The notes beneath the pieces were generated by a model that saw nothing but the letters and a program-made list of their open reading frames with translations, was not told the DNA's origin and did no database searches. Positions 44,598 to 53,425 of a stretch of DNA of 64,000 nt are shown in pieces. Position 1 is the first letter of the stretch, and every line of letters begins with the position of its first letter. Source of the DNA: Uliginosibacterium sp. 31-16 (GTDB taxonomy: Bacteria; Pseudomonadota; Gammaproteobacteria; Burkholderiales; Rhodocyclaceae); NCBI RefSeq assembly GCF_030730865.1, contig NZ_JAVALZ010000001.1, forward strand, positions 1,240,001-1,304,000. The letters are read 5' to 3'. The position numbers and the translations under genes are program-made.

Positions 44598-45515
44598 TCA
44601 GACCCGGCCGGATGGGCGCTGGCGTAACTCTGCCGCGCTCGCTTCCAGATGGCGCAGGAACTCCTGTGCAATCGGCGACAGGCGTTTTCCGCGCGGGTAG
44701 AGAATCCACCAGCTGCAGAGCACGGGAAATCCGCTGACCGGCAAGACGGTGAGCTGATCGTCCTCCAGATGGGTGGACAGCGAATGCTGTGACAGCACGG
44801 ACAGACCCAGACCGCCGGACACGGCTTGCTTGATGGCTTCGTTGCTGCCCAGTTCCAGCCTCACTTGAGGGTTGAAGCCCTGGCTGCGGAAGTGCGCATC
44901 GCAGGACGTGCGCGTGCCGGAGCCGCGCTCGCGCAGGATGAAACGCTCCTGGGCCAGATCGGCCAGTTCCAGTTTGCGGCGCCCGGCCAGCGGGTGGTCG
45001 AGCGGGGCAATGACCACCAGTGGATTGGGCAGGAAGGGGAGGCGCTCGATGTCGATGTCTTCCGGCGGGATGGACATGATGTAGAGATCGTTGCGGTTGG
45101 CGCGCAGGTTGGCGACCACGCCATCGCGGTTCTGCACATCAAGTTCGATATCGATCTCGGGGTAGCGCCGGCAGAACGTCCCCAGGATTCGTGGCACGAA
45201 ATACTTGGCGGTGCTCACCACGGCCACCCGCAAACGTCCTCGGGTGAGGCCCTTCATGGCATCGATCTGCTGCTCGAAACGCGCCCATTCCTCGACCATC
45301 GCCCGCGCGGTTTCGGCCAGCGCCTCGCCGGCCGGAGTGAGGTCGAGGCGTTTGCCGACCATTTCGTAGAGCGGCAGGCCGACCGATTCGGTGAGCTCCT
45401 TGAGCTGCATGGAAACCGAAGGCTGGGTCACGTGGCAGACCCGCGCGGCGCCCGTAATGCTGCGCTGTTTGGCCACGGCGAGGAAAAGCTTCAACTGGCG
45501 GAAACTGGCGTTCAT
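44598..45515 (-). CDS. LysR-type regulator, CbbR-like
   Basis: A 305-residue LysR protein: HTH FLAVAKQRSITGAARVCHVTQPSVSMQLKEL (10-40), then the effector domain. STAKYFVPRILGTFCRRYPEI, IMSIPPEDID and LRERGSGTRTSCDAHF closely follow CbbR, which senses NADPH or Calvin-cycle intermediates, but no Rubisco gene is in the window. It faces sbtA across 93 bases with a LysR-type palindrome, so it probably controls bicarbonate uptake with purE and purK. Confidence 0.88.
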   Translation of the reverse strand: MNASFRQLKLFLAVAKQRSITGAARVCHVTQPSVSMQLKELTESVGLPLYEMVGKRLDLTPAGEALAETARAMVEEWARFEQQIDAMKGLTRGRLRVAVVSTAKYFVPRILGTFCRRYPEIDIELDVQNRDGVVANLRANRNDLYIMSIPPEDIDIERLPFLPNPLVVIAPLDHPLAGRRKLELADLAQERFILRERGSGTRTSCDAHFRSQGFNPQVRLELGSNEAIKQAVSGGLGLSVLSQHSLSTHLEDDQLTVLPVSGFPVLCSWWILYPRGKRLSPIAQEFLRHLEASAAELRQRPSGRV

Positions 45516-45526
45516 CAGTAAATACC

Positions 45527-45545
45527 TATTCTGAACATTAGAATA
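45527..45545. promoter_or_regulatory. LysR-type operator between the regulator and sbtA
   Basis: TATTCT-GAACATT-AGAATA is an inverted repeat containing a T-N11-A core, the LysR-family consensus. It lies 12 bases from the regulator ATG and 63 from sbtA. Confidence 0.6.
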
Positions 45546-45608
45546 ATAGATTTTTAATGATCTTGCGTCCTCGCTAGGATTGCGCCGTTTCCACAGCAAG
45601 GTTTCGCC

Positions 45609-46601
45609 ATGCAAAACCTCATTGATCCGGCCATCCTGTTTTTCGCTTTTGGCCTGCTGGCCGGCGCCGTGCGCTCGAATCTGGAGATTCCTCCGCAGAT
45701 CTCGCGCTTCCTGTCGCTCTACCTGTTGATGGCGCTGGGGCTCAAGGGCGGGTTCGCGCTGGCGGTTTCGGGCCTGACCAGCGAGGTGGCCACCAGTCTG
45801 GCCTGCGCCGTGGCCCTGGCCTTCATCGTGCCGGCCTGCGGCTATCTGCTGCTGCGGCGTTATCTGCCGGGCTTTGATGCAGCGGCCATCGCGGCAACCT
45901 ACGGTTCGGTCAGCGCGGTGACCTTCATCACGACCATCCAGTATCTGGAAAGCCGTGGGGTGGCTTTCGGCGGACACATGGCTGCCGCGATGGCCTTGAT
46001 GGAGTCGCCCGCCATCATCATGGCCGTGCTCTTCGCCAACACCTTGCGTCAGCGCGGTGCGGTGCCTCTGGGGGGCGGCACGGCGGCGCTGGGCGGGCCT
46101 GCCGGGGGTTTCTCGCTGCGCAAGGTGCTGCACGAATCCTTTACCGATGGCGCGCAACTGCTGCTGCTCGGCGCCATGCTGGTCGGCATCATCACCGGCG
46201 AAGCCGGCAAGCACGCGATGCAGCCGTTCTCGGGCGATCTTTTCAAGGGCATGCTGGCTTTCTTCCTGCTGGACATGGGCCTGCTTGCCGCGCGCAACCT
46301 GCGCGAACTGAAGGGCGTGCCGCGCTGGCTGCTGCTCTACGCCCTGGCCGGGCCGCTGTGCCACGCCGTACTGGCTCTGGCGCTGGCCAGCGCAGTGGGG
46401 CTTGGCGCGGGCAATGCCACCCTGCTGATGGTGCTGGCCGGCAGTGCCTCCTACATCGCGGTGCCTGCGGTGCTGCGCTATGCCATCCCCGAAGCCCGCC
46501 CCTCGATGTATCTGGGCATGTCGCTGGGGATTACCTTCCCGTTCAACATCCTGTTCGGCATTCCGCTGTATGCCGGGATTGCTCACTTTTTGCTCGCCTG
46601 A
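45609..46601 (+). CDS. sbtA: Sodium-dependent bicarbonate transporter SbtA
   Basis: A 330-residue carrier with about ten spans in two repeats ([35 protein letters not shown] at the start, [23 protein letters not shown]-like spans later). SbtA takes up HCO3- with Na+ in cyanobacteria. The N-terminal [10 protein letters not shown] and [15 protein letters not shown]-type segment ([15 protein letters not shown]) are family features. The PII-like SbtB is not adjacent. The stop overlaps TGATG at the purE region, and the gene is followed directly by purE. Confidence 0.9.
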   Translation: MQNLIDPAILFFAFGLLAGAVRSNLEIPPQISRFLSLYLLMALGLKGGFALAVSGLTSEVATSLACAVALAFIVPACGYLLLRRYLPGFDAAAIAATYGSVSAVTFITTIQYLESRGVAFGGHMAAAMALMESPAIIMAVLFANTLRQRGAVPLGGGTAALGGPAGGFSLRKVLHESFTDGAQLLLLGAMLVGIITGEAGKHAMQPFSGDLFKGMLAFFLLDMGLLAARNLRELKGVPRWLLLYALAGPLCHAVLALALASAVGLGAGNATLLMVLAGSASYIAVPAVLRYAIPEARPSMYLGMSLGITFPFNILFGIPLYAGIAHFLLA

Positions 46602-46615
46602 TGGAGTTTCACCGC

Positions 46616-47119
46616 ATGCAACACCCCACCTCACCACTGATCGGCATCGTCATGGGTTCGGATTCGGACTGGCCCACCCTGCAGGCGGCCGCGCGCATCC
46701 TGGAAGAGTTCGGCGTCGCGTTCGAAGCGCGCGTGGTCTCGGCGCACCGCACGCCGCAACTGCTGTTTGACTATGCCAGCAGCGCACGCGAACGCGGGCT
46801 CAAGGCCATCATCGCCGGGGCGGGTGGCGCGGCGCACCTGCCGGGCATGCTGGCGGCCCTGACGCCATTGCCGGTGCTCGGCGTGCCGGTGCAGTCCAAG
46901 GCCCTGTCCGGGCTGGATTCGCTGCTCTCCATCGTGCAGATGCCGCGCGGTGTGCCGGTCGCCACCTTTGCCATTGGCGAAGCCGGCGCGGCCAATGCCG
47001 CTTTGCTGGCCGTGGCCCAGCTGGCGACCCACGATGCCGCGCTGGCAGCGAAGCTCGATGCCTTCCGCCAGAAACAGACGGACAAGGTGCTGGCCATGCA
47101 GCTGGAGGGCGCGCCATGA
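46616..47119 (+). CDS. purE: N5-carboxyaminoimidazole ribonucleotide mutase
   Basis: Converts N5-CAIR to CAIR in purine synthesis. 167 residues: [15 protein letters not shown] with the CO2/phosphate Ser, VVSAHRTP with the catalytic His, [14 protein letters not shown] and [20 protein letters not shown]. Start at 46616 has GGAG nine bases upstream; an ATG at 46601 that overlaps the sbtA stop would add five residues. It overlaps purK by four bases (ATGA). Confidence 0.96.
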   Translation: MQHPTSPLIGIVMGSDSDWPTLQAAARILEEFGVAFEARVVSAHRTPQLLFDYASSARERGLKAIIAGAGGAAHLPGMLAALTPLPVLGVPVQSKALSGLDSLLSIVQMPRGVPVATFAIGEAGAANAALLAVAQLATHDAALAAKLDAFRQKQTDKVLAMQLEGAP

Positions 47120-48246
47120 TTCTGCCTCCCGCAACCCTGGGCATCCTCGGTGGCGGCCAGCTGGGCCGCTATTTCACCCTGGCCGCCCGCGACATGGGTT
47201 ATCGTGTGATCGTGCTCGACCCTGAAGCCGATTGCCCGGCGGCCAGCGTGGCCGACGGACATATCCGCGCGCAATATGACGATGAACTCGCGCTAAGCGA
47301 GCTGGCGGCACGCTGCGCGGCGGTCACCACCGAATTCGAAAGTGTGCCGGCCGAGTCACTGCGCTGGCTGGCGGCACGGGTGCCGGTGCATCCGGCCGCA
47401 GAAGCCGTGGCGATCTGCCAGGACCGCCTGCGTGAAAAGCGTTTTCTTGCCGCCCATGGTCTGCCCCACGCAGCGTTTGCCAGCGTGGCCTCGGCTGAAG
47501 ATCTGGCCGGACTGGATGCGAAGCTGTTCCCGGCCATCCTGAAAGTGGTCCGCTGCGGCTACGACGGCAAGGGGCAGGCGCGGGTGCGTGATGAACAGGA
47601 GGCGGCGGCGGCCTTCGCCCAGCTGGGTAATGAGCCCTGCGTTCTGGAGCAGATGCTGACGCTGGACGCGGAGCTTTCCGTCGTGCTGGCGCGCGCCGGC
47701 GACGGCGCCGTGGAATGTTTCACCGCCAGCGAAAACCAGCATCGCGATGGCATTCTCGACATTTCGATTGCGCCTCCGGCGAGCATTCATGCCGGGCTTC
47801 AGGCCGAAGCGCGCAGCATCGCGGCTGAAATTGCGCACAAGCTCAATTACGTTGGCACGCTCGCCGTGGAGTTCTTCCTCGTCGGCCAGTGCCTGCTGGT
47901 TAACGAAATCGCCTCCCGCCCGCACAACTCCGGTCACTGGACGCTGGATGCCTGCTTCGTCAGCCAGTTCGAACAACAGGTGCGCGCGCTCTGTGGCTTG
48001 CCTCTGGCCAGACCCGAAGCGCATTCCGCGGCCGTGATGGTCAATCTGCTGGGAGGGCTGTGGTCACCGCGTGCGCCAGACTTCGGCAAGGCACTCCGTC
48101 ACCCCGGTCTGAAGCTGCATCTGTATGGCAAGAAGCAGGCGCGCAGCGGGCGCAAGATGGGGCATTTCACCGTACTGGGTGATTCGGTTGATGCGGCCCT
48201 GTCGCTGGCCCGGCAGGTGCAGGCGGAGATACCACAGACTATTTGA
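47116..48246 (+). CDS. purK: N5-CAIR synthase (ATP-grasp)
   Basis: Uses ATP and bicarbonate to carboxylate AIR. 376 residues: [22 protein letters not shown] opens, [20 protein letters not shown] has the ATP-binding Lys, [26 protein letters not shown] the metal and AIR site. It forms one operon with purE and, upstream, sbtA. The substrate bicarbonate is what SbtA imports. Confidence 0.96.
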   Translation: MILPPATLGILGGGQLGRYFTLAARDMGYRVIVLDPEADCPAASVADGHIRAQYDDELALSELAARCAAVTTEFESVPAESLRWLAARVPVHPAAEAVAICQDRLREKRFLAAHGLPHAAFASVASAEDLAGLDAKLFPAILKVVRCGYDGKGQARVRDEQEAAAAFAQLGNEPCVLEQMLTLDAELSVVLARAGDGAVECFTASENQHRDGILDISIAPPASIHAGLQAEARSIAAEIAHKLNYVGTLAVEFFLVGQCLLVNEIASRPHNSGHWTLDACFVSQFEQQVRALCGLPLARPEAHSAAVMVNLLGGLWSPRAPDFGKALRHPGLKLHLYGKKQARSGRKMGHFTVLGDSVDAALSLARQVQAEIPQTI

Positions 48247-48300
48247 GCACCGCAGACTGACACTTCCCCTCGATTCGGAGCAGCTGCGATACTCCGCAAC

Positions 48301-50247
48301 ATGCTCCGCCTCCTGTTTCTCACCCTTCCCGCTGCCGTCTGCGCGCTGTTCATGCCCGTCGGCTATCTGCTGCTGGCCGGGGCAGCGTTGCTGGTCGGGC
48401 ATCGCGCCAGTTACCGGCTGGACTGGCCGCGCTACCGGCGCATGCTCGGCGGCTTGTATGGCGGTCTGGCGCTGGGTCTGGGCCTGCAGTTCCTGGTGGG
48501 CTATGCGGTGGCGGGTGAGTGGCTGGCGATGGTGTTTGCGCCGCTGTTCACCTGGCCCTGTGCCTGGGTGCTTTTCGTCCTGGTGAGCGAGCCTTCCTCC
48601 GCCAGTGCGGGCCGTCCGGCGCGTGAATTACCTTCCTTCCTGATCAGCGAGTTACCCATGCCCGAGCTGCGCGCAAATGGCACGATCAATCTGCATCGCC
48701 CGGAGAGTACGGAAGCGCCAGATGCATTCCACAGCTTCATGTGGGGTGAGCTCGGCATGGGCGGGCCGAGCTATGGCGAGATCATTTTCGGGAATGGCTG
48801 TGCGTTCAGATCGATGTTGGACTCGGTGCAGCTGCTGGACGGGGGGCGCTATGCGCGCCTGAGCCCGGCCAGCCGCGAGGAGGAAGATTTGCTCGTCGAC
48901 CTGCAGGAGAAGTGCTGCTACCGGGTGAGCGGACCACTGCCGGATGACGGGAGCCTGCCCCGGCGACTGGCCGGATGGCAGGCGCTGCCGATGGTGCAGG
49001 ATGATGGCTGGTGGGTGCCGGACGAGCCGGAGCGCGAGCCTTTTCCGGATTTTGCGGAGACGCGCATCGTCAGCTCAGGCGGGCATCATGTGGTGAGCCT
49101 GCTGCCGGATACGGCGGGCATGCTGCGCAATCCGTTCCTGCGCTACGACCATGCACGCTATCAGGTGAGTATTGACGGCGAGGTGTTCGGTGAGCCGGCG
49201 CGCGTGCTGCCCCGCGTGCAGTGGATCGACGCGCCGCATGCGCCCGAGGAGCAGGCTGACTGGAAACGCTGGGAGGGCTGTTACCTGATCCTGCGTGACG
49301 AGCTGCTGGATTTCTGCAGCCTGCGCGGCCATTTCAGCCTGGATGCGGCTACCCGCGTGGCGCTGGGGCATTGCGATCCCTCCACCTGGCAGCATTTCGA
49401 GGAAATGACGAGCGATGCGCCCGGCCAGCTTGTCGCCACCGCCTGTGCCATGCCGCGCAGCACCGGCCGACGCGAGGCAGAGACCTATGACGCAAGCTAT
49501 TTCTTCCCCAGCGATGATGACGAGGTGAGCTGGTGGGATGCCGAGGGGCGCGAGCACGAAGAACTGCGCGCACGCGCAACACGCCATTACCGCTATCGCA
49601 TCGACCTGTCGAAACTCAGCTACGTCGGCGTGCTGCGCCTGAGTGCGGAGGCTGAGCTGATCAACCGCGCCCGGCCGGAGAACACCGCACGCTTCTTTCA
49701 TGACGTCAGCAATGGCCTGGATGCCGAGGCCTGGCACGGCTATCGTCTGCAGACTTCCTGCGGCGTCGATCCGGGTCTGGTGGCGCACGAGGCGATCTGG
49801 TCGGACTGCGGGCGCTATCTCGCGGTGGTGGGCTTTGCGCATGCCCCCGAGGTGCCGCATGAAATCCGCATCATCGATTTCGACACCAGCACGCTGCGCC
49901 GCCTGTCCGGCTACTACGCATTGCCGAGCTTCATCTGGTTCGACGCGCACAAGCTGGATTTCAGCCACATCGTCGGCATCAAGGAAGACTGCCGTTTGCC
50001 GGGCTTGCCGATGCGCTGGGAACAGCATGATTTCCGTCTGGATGACGGCACGGCGGATGCCGCGCCCTACGAGCTGCTGATTGGTGGCGTCGCAGCCCGC
50101 CGCGAGCGCCTCAAGGCCTTGCAGGCCCGGCGCATCAAACCGGGTGAAGACGATTCGTCCAGCGTGCATCTGATCAACCGGCATTGCATGCTCTTCGCGC
50201 CGGATTTCGCTGCGCCAGTGTTGCAGCCGCCGGCGAAGCGCGACTGA
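48301..50247 (+). CDS. Large membrane-anchored protein of unknown function
   Basis: A 648-residue protein that I do not recognise. Two or three hydrophobic spans lie in the first 95 residues (LLFLTLPAAVCALFMPVGYLLLAGAALLV, later LALGLGLQFLVGYAVAGEWLAMVF). A long soluble part (110-640) has many Trp, Asp and Glu, short WDAEGREHEELRA and SYVGVLRLSAEAEL segments, and propeller-like strand pieces (AIWSDCGRYLAVVGFAHAPE). No catalytic motif is visible. It lies 54 bases after purK without a good ribosome binding site. Confidence 0.7.
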   Translation: MLRLLFLTLPAAVCALFMPVGYLLLAGAALLVGHRASYRLDWPRYRRMLGGLYGGLALGLGLQFLVGYAVAGEWLAMVFAPLFTWPCAWVLFVLVSEPSSASAGRPARELPSFLISELPMPELRANGTINLHRPESTEAPDAFHSFMWGELGMGGPSYGEIIFGNGCAFRSMLDSVQLLDGGRYARLSPASREEEDLLVDLQEKCCYRVSGPLPDDGSLPRRLAGWQALPMVQDDGWWVPDEPEREPFPDFAETRIVSSGGHHVVSLLPDTAGMLRNPFLRYDHARYQVSIDGEVFGEPARVLPRVQWIDAPHAPEEQADWKRWEGCYLILRDELLDFCSLRGHFSLDAATRVALGHCDPSTWQHFEEMTSDAPGQLVATACAMPRSTGRREAETYDASYFFPSDDDEVSWWDAEGREHEELRARATRHYRYRIDLSKLSYVGVLRLSAEAELINRARPENTARFFHDVSNGLDAEAWHGYRLQTSCGVDPGLVAHEAIWSDCGRYLAVVGFAHAPEVPHEIRIIDFDTSTLRRLSGYYALPSFIWFDAHKLDFSHIVGIKEDCRLPGLPMRWEQHDFRLDDGTADAAPYELLIGGVAARRERLKALQARRIKPGEDDSSSVHLINRHCMLFAPDFAAPVLQPPAKRD

Positions 50248-50269
50248 TCGGCCGGAAATCCGCATCCAG

Positions 50270-50365
50270 CAAGGATCTTCGGTTATTCACTTCGCGAGCC
50301 CCCGGATGGCAAGGCTCTTCGGGCAGGCCTGTCGGAGAAGAACGCCGGATGCGGCTGGGCGAGGT
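50270..50365. repeat. REP-like intergenic repeat copy
   Basis: AAGGATCTTCGG, GGCAAGGCTCTTCGGGCAGGCCTG and GCCGGATGCGGC reproduce the layout seen at 1132. Confidence 0.55.
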
Positions 50366-50463
50366 TCTTGTCACCCGAACGCAAAAAATATCCGCTCGCC
50401 ATCACCCCGTTGAGGTCCGCGTGCCGTTGAACGCAGGGATACTTTCCGGGCAAGGACGGATGC

Positions 50464-50682
50464 ATGCGTAACATGTTGCTGTGGCTGGTTCCCGGCGTGG
50501 CCCTGTTGCTGGCGCTGCTCGTCCTTGCTCTGGCGGCCAGCGCGCTGAACCTGAGTTTCGACGAGCTGGATGCGGCCGGTCCTGGCCTGGTGGTCTGCGC
50601 GTTTGCCGCGTGCTTCATGCTGCTGGCGCTGCTGCTGGGTGCCGTGCTGCGCCGGCGTTGCGTCGGCAAAACTTCCCGATGA
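50464..50682 (+). CDS. Small two-span membrane protein
   Basis: A 72-residue protein with two hydrophobic segments (LLWLVPGVALLLALLVLALAASAL, 5-28, and GLVVCAFAACFMLLALLLGAVL, 41-62) and a basic end RRRCVGKTSR, suggesting both ends lie inside. I do not recognise it. It precedes the exported hydrolase by 16 bases, so the two may be co-expressed. Confidence 0.6.
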   Translation: MRNMLLWLVPGVALLLALLVLALAASALNLSFDELDAAGPGLVVCAFAACFMLLALLLGAVLRRRCVGKTSR

Positions 50683-50698
50683 TCCAAAGGACTCAAAC

Positions 50699-51496
50699 AT
50701 GTCACTGCTCAAACCGATATTCGCAAGCCTGCTCCTGCTGACCTCCCTGCCGGGCTTCGCTGAAGTCTGCGATGCCGAAGATTTCACGCAGAAGGTTTCC
50801 GGTGCTTCGCAGTGTCTGCTGATGCGGCGCTTCGGTTCGCCGACGCCGGACACGCTGGTGGTGTGGCTGCACGGTGATGTGTCCTCCGGTGGGCCGGCGA
50901 ATTATCACTTTCCGTATGCCGAGAAACTGGCGCAGGAGCCCTTCGCCAGCAAGATCCTGTCGGTGGCACTGGTGCGCCCGGGCTATCCGGATGGCAGCGG
51001 CGCTGCGTCTGGCGTGGCCGAGACAAGCAGCGGGCGCTCGGATCACTACACGCAGGAGAATCTGACCGAGGTCGGCACGGCCATCGAGCGTCTGCGCGCA
51101 AAGTACAAGCCGGCCCGGCTGATGGTGGTCAGCCACTCCGGCGGGGCGGCGACGACGGCTACGCTGATCGGGATGATGCCAGGACTGATCGATACGGCCG
51201 TGCTGGTGTCCTGCCCCTGTGACACGGTGGCTTGGCGCGCCGGGCGGCGGGCCTGGAGCAAGAGCGAGAATCCGCTGAACTGGACCGGCAAGGTGCCGGC
51301 GAGCACACGGGTGATTGCGCTGACCGGTGACAAGGATGACAACACCGCGCCTGCCCTGGCGCAGGCCTACGTGGCGGCGCTGCAGGTACGCCAGATCGAT
51401 GCGAGATTCGAGCTTCTGCCCGGCGAAAACCACAACACGGCCTTCCGCCCGGCCAGCGTGTTTCCCGTGCTGCAGAAGCTGCTGAGCGAGAAGTGA
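50699..51496 (+). CDS. Exported alpha/beta-hydrolase family protein
   Basis: A 265-residue protein with signal peptide MSLLKPIFASLLLLTSLPGFAE. The fold shows TLVVWLHGDVSSGGP (oxyanion region), the nucleophile elbow VVSHSGGAATTATLIG, then VIALTGDKDDNTAP and the final GENHNTAF with a likely catalytic His. It has two Cys near the N-terminus (CDAEDF and SQCLL) for a disulfide. The substrate is unknown; serine-peptidase S9-like or esterase roles are possible. AAAGGA precedes the ATG. Confidence 0.8.
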   Translation: MSLLKPIFASLLLLTSLPGFAEVCDAEDFTQKVSGASQCLLMRRFGSPTPDTLVVWLHGDVSSGGPANYHFPYAEKLAQEPFASKILSVALVRPGYPDGSGAASGVAETSSGRSDHYTQENLTEVGTAIERLRAKYKPARLMVVSHSGGAATTATLIGMMPGLIDTAVLVSCPCDTVAWRAGRRAWSKSENPLNWTGKVPASTRVIALTGDKDDNTAPALAQAYVAALQVRQIDARFELLPGENHNTAFRPASVFPVLQKLLSEK

Positions 51497-51506
51497 TTTA
51501 TCCGTG

Positions 51507-51597
51507 CCTTGAAGAGCCGCTTCTGGCGGGCTTCTTCAGGCATGGATCGTGAAGCGCATTGCGCGACAAGGCTTTTCGGAAGGCATGCCCGGAGAGT
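51507..51597. repeat. REP-like repeat, two units
   Basis: GAAGAGCCGC (51511-51520) pairs with GGCGGGCTTCTTC (51525-51537) around TTCT. A second half (GAAGGCATGCCCGGAGAG) follows at about 51580. Confidence 0.65.
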
Positions 51598-51771
51598 CAG
51601 ACCAGAAGCCGATCTGCAGACCGCTCTCCGATAATTTCGACCGTGCGCAACAAACTCTTACTGCAGCGCAACTGCATACGGGGTCGTGTGGTGCTAGGAT
51701 GCCGCGCTTCCCGTGCCCTGCTGGCTTGTGGTGTCGGCGGTCGGGAAAAATCTGTGCACCAGGAACATACG

Positions 51772-53325
51772 ATGAATGCTCCCGCGTCCGCCCCGGCACG
51801 GGGCGATGGGCTGCGCCGCAGCCTGAAAACCCGCCACCTGACGATGATTGCGATCGGTGGCTCGATCGGTACCGGCCTGTTTGTGGCTTCCGGCGCCACC
51901 GTGGCGCAGGCAGGCCCCGGTGGTGCCTTGCTGGGTTACGCCCTGATCGGCCTGATGGTGTATTTCCTCATGACCAGCCTGGGCGAGATGGCCGCCTACA
52001 TGCCCGTGGCCGGTTCCTTCGCCACCTATGGTGCGCGCTTCGTGGAGCCGGGCTTCGGCTTCGCGCTGGGCTGGAACTACTGGTACAACTGGGCCGTGAC
52101 GATCGCGGTGGAGCTCTCCGCCGCGGCCATCGTGATGAAGTACTGGTTCCCCGAGATCCCCGGCGTGGTGTGGAGCGGCGTGTTCCTCAGCGTGATGTTT
52201 GCGCTCAACGCGATTTCGGTGAAGGGCTTCGGCGAGGGCGAATACTGGTTCTCGCTGATCAAGGTGGTGACCGTGCTGCTCTTCATCGTCGCCGGTGTGG
52301 CGATGATCTTCGGCCTCATGAAGGGCGGCCAGACCCTGCCGCTGGAGAACTTCACCATCGGTGATGCGCCCTTCGCAGGCGGCCTGCCGGCGCTGATCGG
52401 GGTGGCGATGATCGCCGGTTTCTCCTTCCAGGGCACCGAGCTGATCGGTATCGCCGCGGGTGAATCCGCCGATCCGGGGCGCAGCATTCCGCGTGCGGTG
52501 CGGCAGGTGTTCTGGCGCATCCTGCTGTTCTACGTGCTGGCGATTGCGATCATCGGCCTGCTGATTCCCTACACCGATCCGAACCTGCTCAAGACCGACG
52601 TGACCGAGATTGGCGTGAGCCCCTTCACCCTGGTGTTCCAGCGTGCCGGCATCGCCTTCGCGGCGAGCGTGATGAACACGGTGATCCTCACCGCCATCCT
52701 CTCCGCCGGCAACTCGGGCATGTACGCTTCCACCCGCATGCTCTACGCGCTGGCCTGCGAGGGCAAGGCGCCGGCCCTGTTCGCGCGCCTGTCACGCAAT
52801 GGCGTGCCGCTCAACGCGCTGTATGCCACCACGGCCGTCGGCGCGCTGTGCTTCCTGACCTCGATCTTCGGCGACCAGACAGTCTATCTGTGGCTGCTCA
52901 ACACCTCGGGCATGACCGGCTTCATCGCCTGGCTGGGCATCGCTGTATGTCACTACCGTTTCCGCCGTGCCTGGCGCGTGCAGGGGCGTGATCTGGCCGA
53001 GCTGCCCTATCGCTCGCCCTTCTTCCCCTTCGGCCCGCTGTTCGCCTTCGGTCTGTGTTTGCTGATCACGCTGGGGCAGAACTGGCAGGCTTTCAGCGCC
53101 GAGCATGTGGACTGGGTCGGGCTCACCGCCACCTACATCGGCATTCCGCTGTTCCTCGCGATCTGGTTCGGCTACCGCTGGCGTCATGGCAGCCGCCTGA
53201 TTCCGCTCGCCACGATTGACCTGACCAGTGATGGCCAGCCGCGAGTCGCCGCAACGGAATCTGCAGACGAGCCGGACGATGACGACGATCTGATCGGTGG
53301 CGCCGTGCCGGTGGCGGCTAACTGA
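51772..53325 (+). CDS. lysP: Lysine-specific permease
   Basis: A 517-residue amino-acid/proton symporter with 12 spans. It follows E. coli LysP nearly throughout: LRRSLKTRHLTMIAIGGSIGTGLFVASGAT, GFALGWNYWYNWAVTIAVELS, GFSFQGTELIGIAAGES and SGNSGMYASTRMLYALA-type (SAGNSGMYASTRMLYALACEGKAP). The C-terminus adds an acidic tail (DEPDDDDDLIGG) beyond the usual end. In E. coli LysP also senses lysine for CadC; no cad genes are near. Confidence 0.93.
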   Translation: MNAPASAPARGDGLRRSLKTRHLTMIAIGGSIGTGLFVASGATVAQAGPGGALLGYALIGLMVYFLMTSLGEMAAYMPVAGSFATYGARFVEPGFGFALGWNYWYNWAVTIAVELSAAAIVMKYWFPEIPGVVWSGVFLSVMFALNAISVKGFGEGEYWFSLIKVVTVLLFIVAGVAMIFGLMKGGQTLPLENFTIGDAPFAGGLPALIGVAMIAGFSFQGTELIGIAAGESADPGRSIPRAVRQVFWRILLFYVLAIAIIGLLIPYTDPNLLKTDVTEIGVSPFTLVFQRAGIAFAASVMNTVILTAILSAGNSGMYASTRMLYALACEGKAPALFARLSRNGVPLNALYATTAVGALCFLTSIFGDQTVYLWLLNTSGMTGFIAWLGIAVCHYRFRRAWRVQGRDLAELPYRSPFFPFGPLFAFGLCLLITLGQNWQAFSAEHVDWVGLTATYIGIPLFLAIWFGYRWRHGSRLIPLATIDLTSDGQPRVAATESADEPDDDDDLIGGAVPVAAN

Positions 53326-53334
53326 GTCACGCCT

Positions 53335-53369
53335 GCCGGCACAGGCCCGTCAGGCGGGCCTGTGCCGGC
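53335..53369. terminator. Strong 15-base hairpin after lysP
   Basis: GCCGGCACAGGCCCG pairs perfectly with CGGGCCTGTGCCGGC around a 5-base loop, ten bases after the stop. There is no T tract, so it may end transcription weakly or guard the 3' end. Confidence 0.6.
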
Positions 53370-53373
53370 CGCT

Positions 53374-53410
53374 TGCCTGAAGATCCTTGCTGGACGCGGG
53401 TCTTCGGGCA
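53374..53410. repeat. REP-like hairpin between lysP and priA
   Basis: TGCCTGAAGATCC pairs with GGGTCTTCGGGCA (one G-U), enclosing TTGCTGGACGC. It faces the end of priA. Confidence 0.7.
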
Positions 53411-53425
53411 TGTCTTGCGCCGGAT

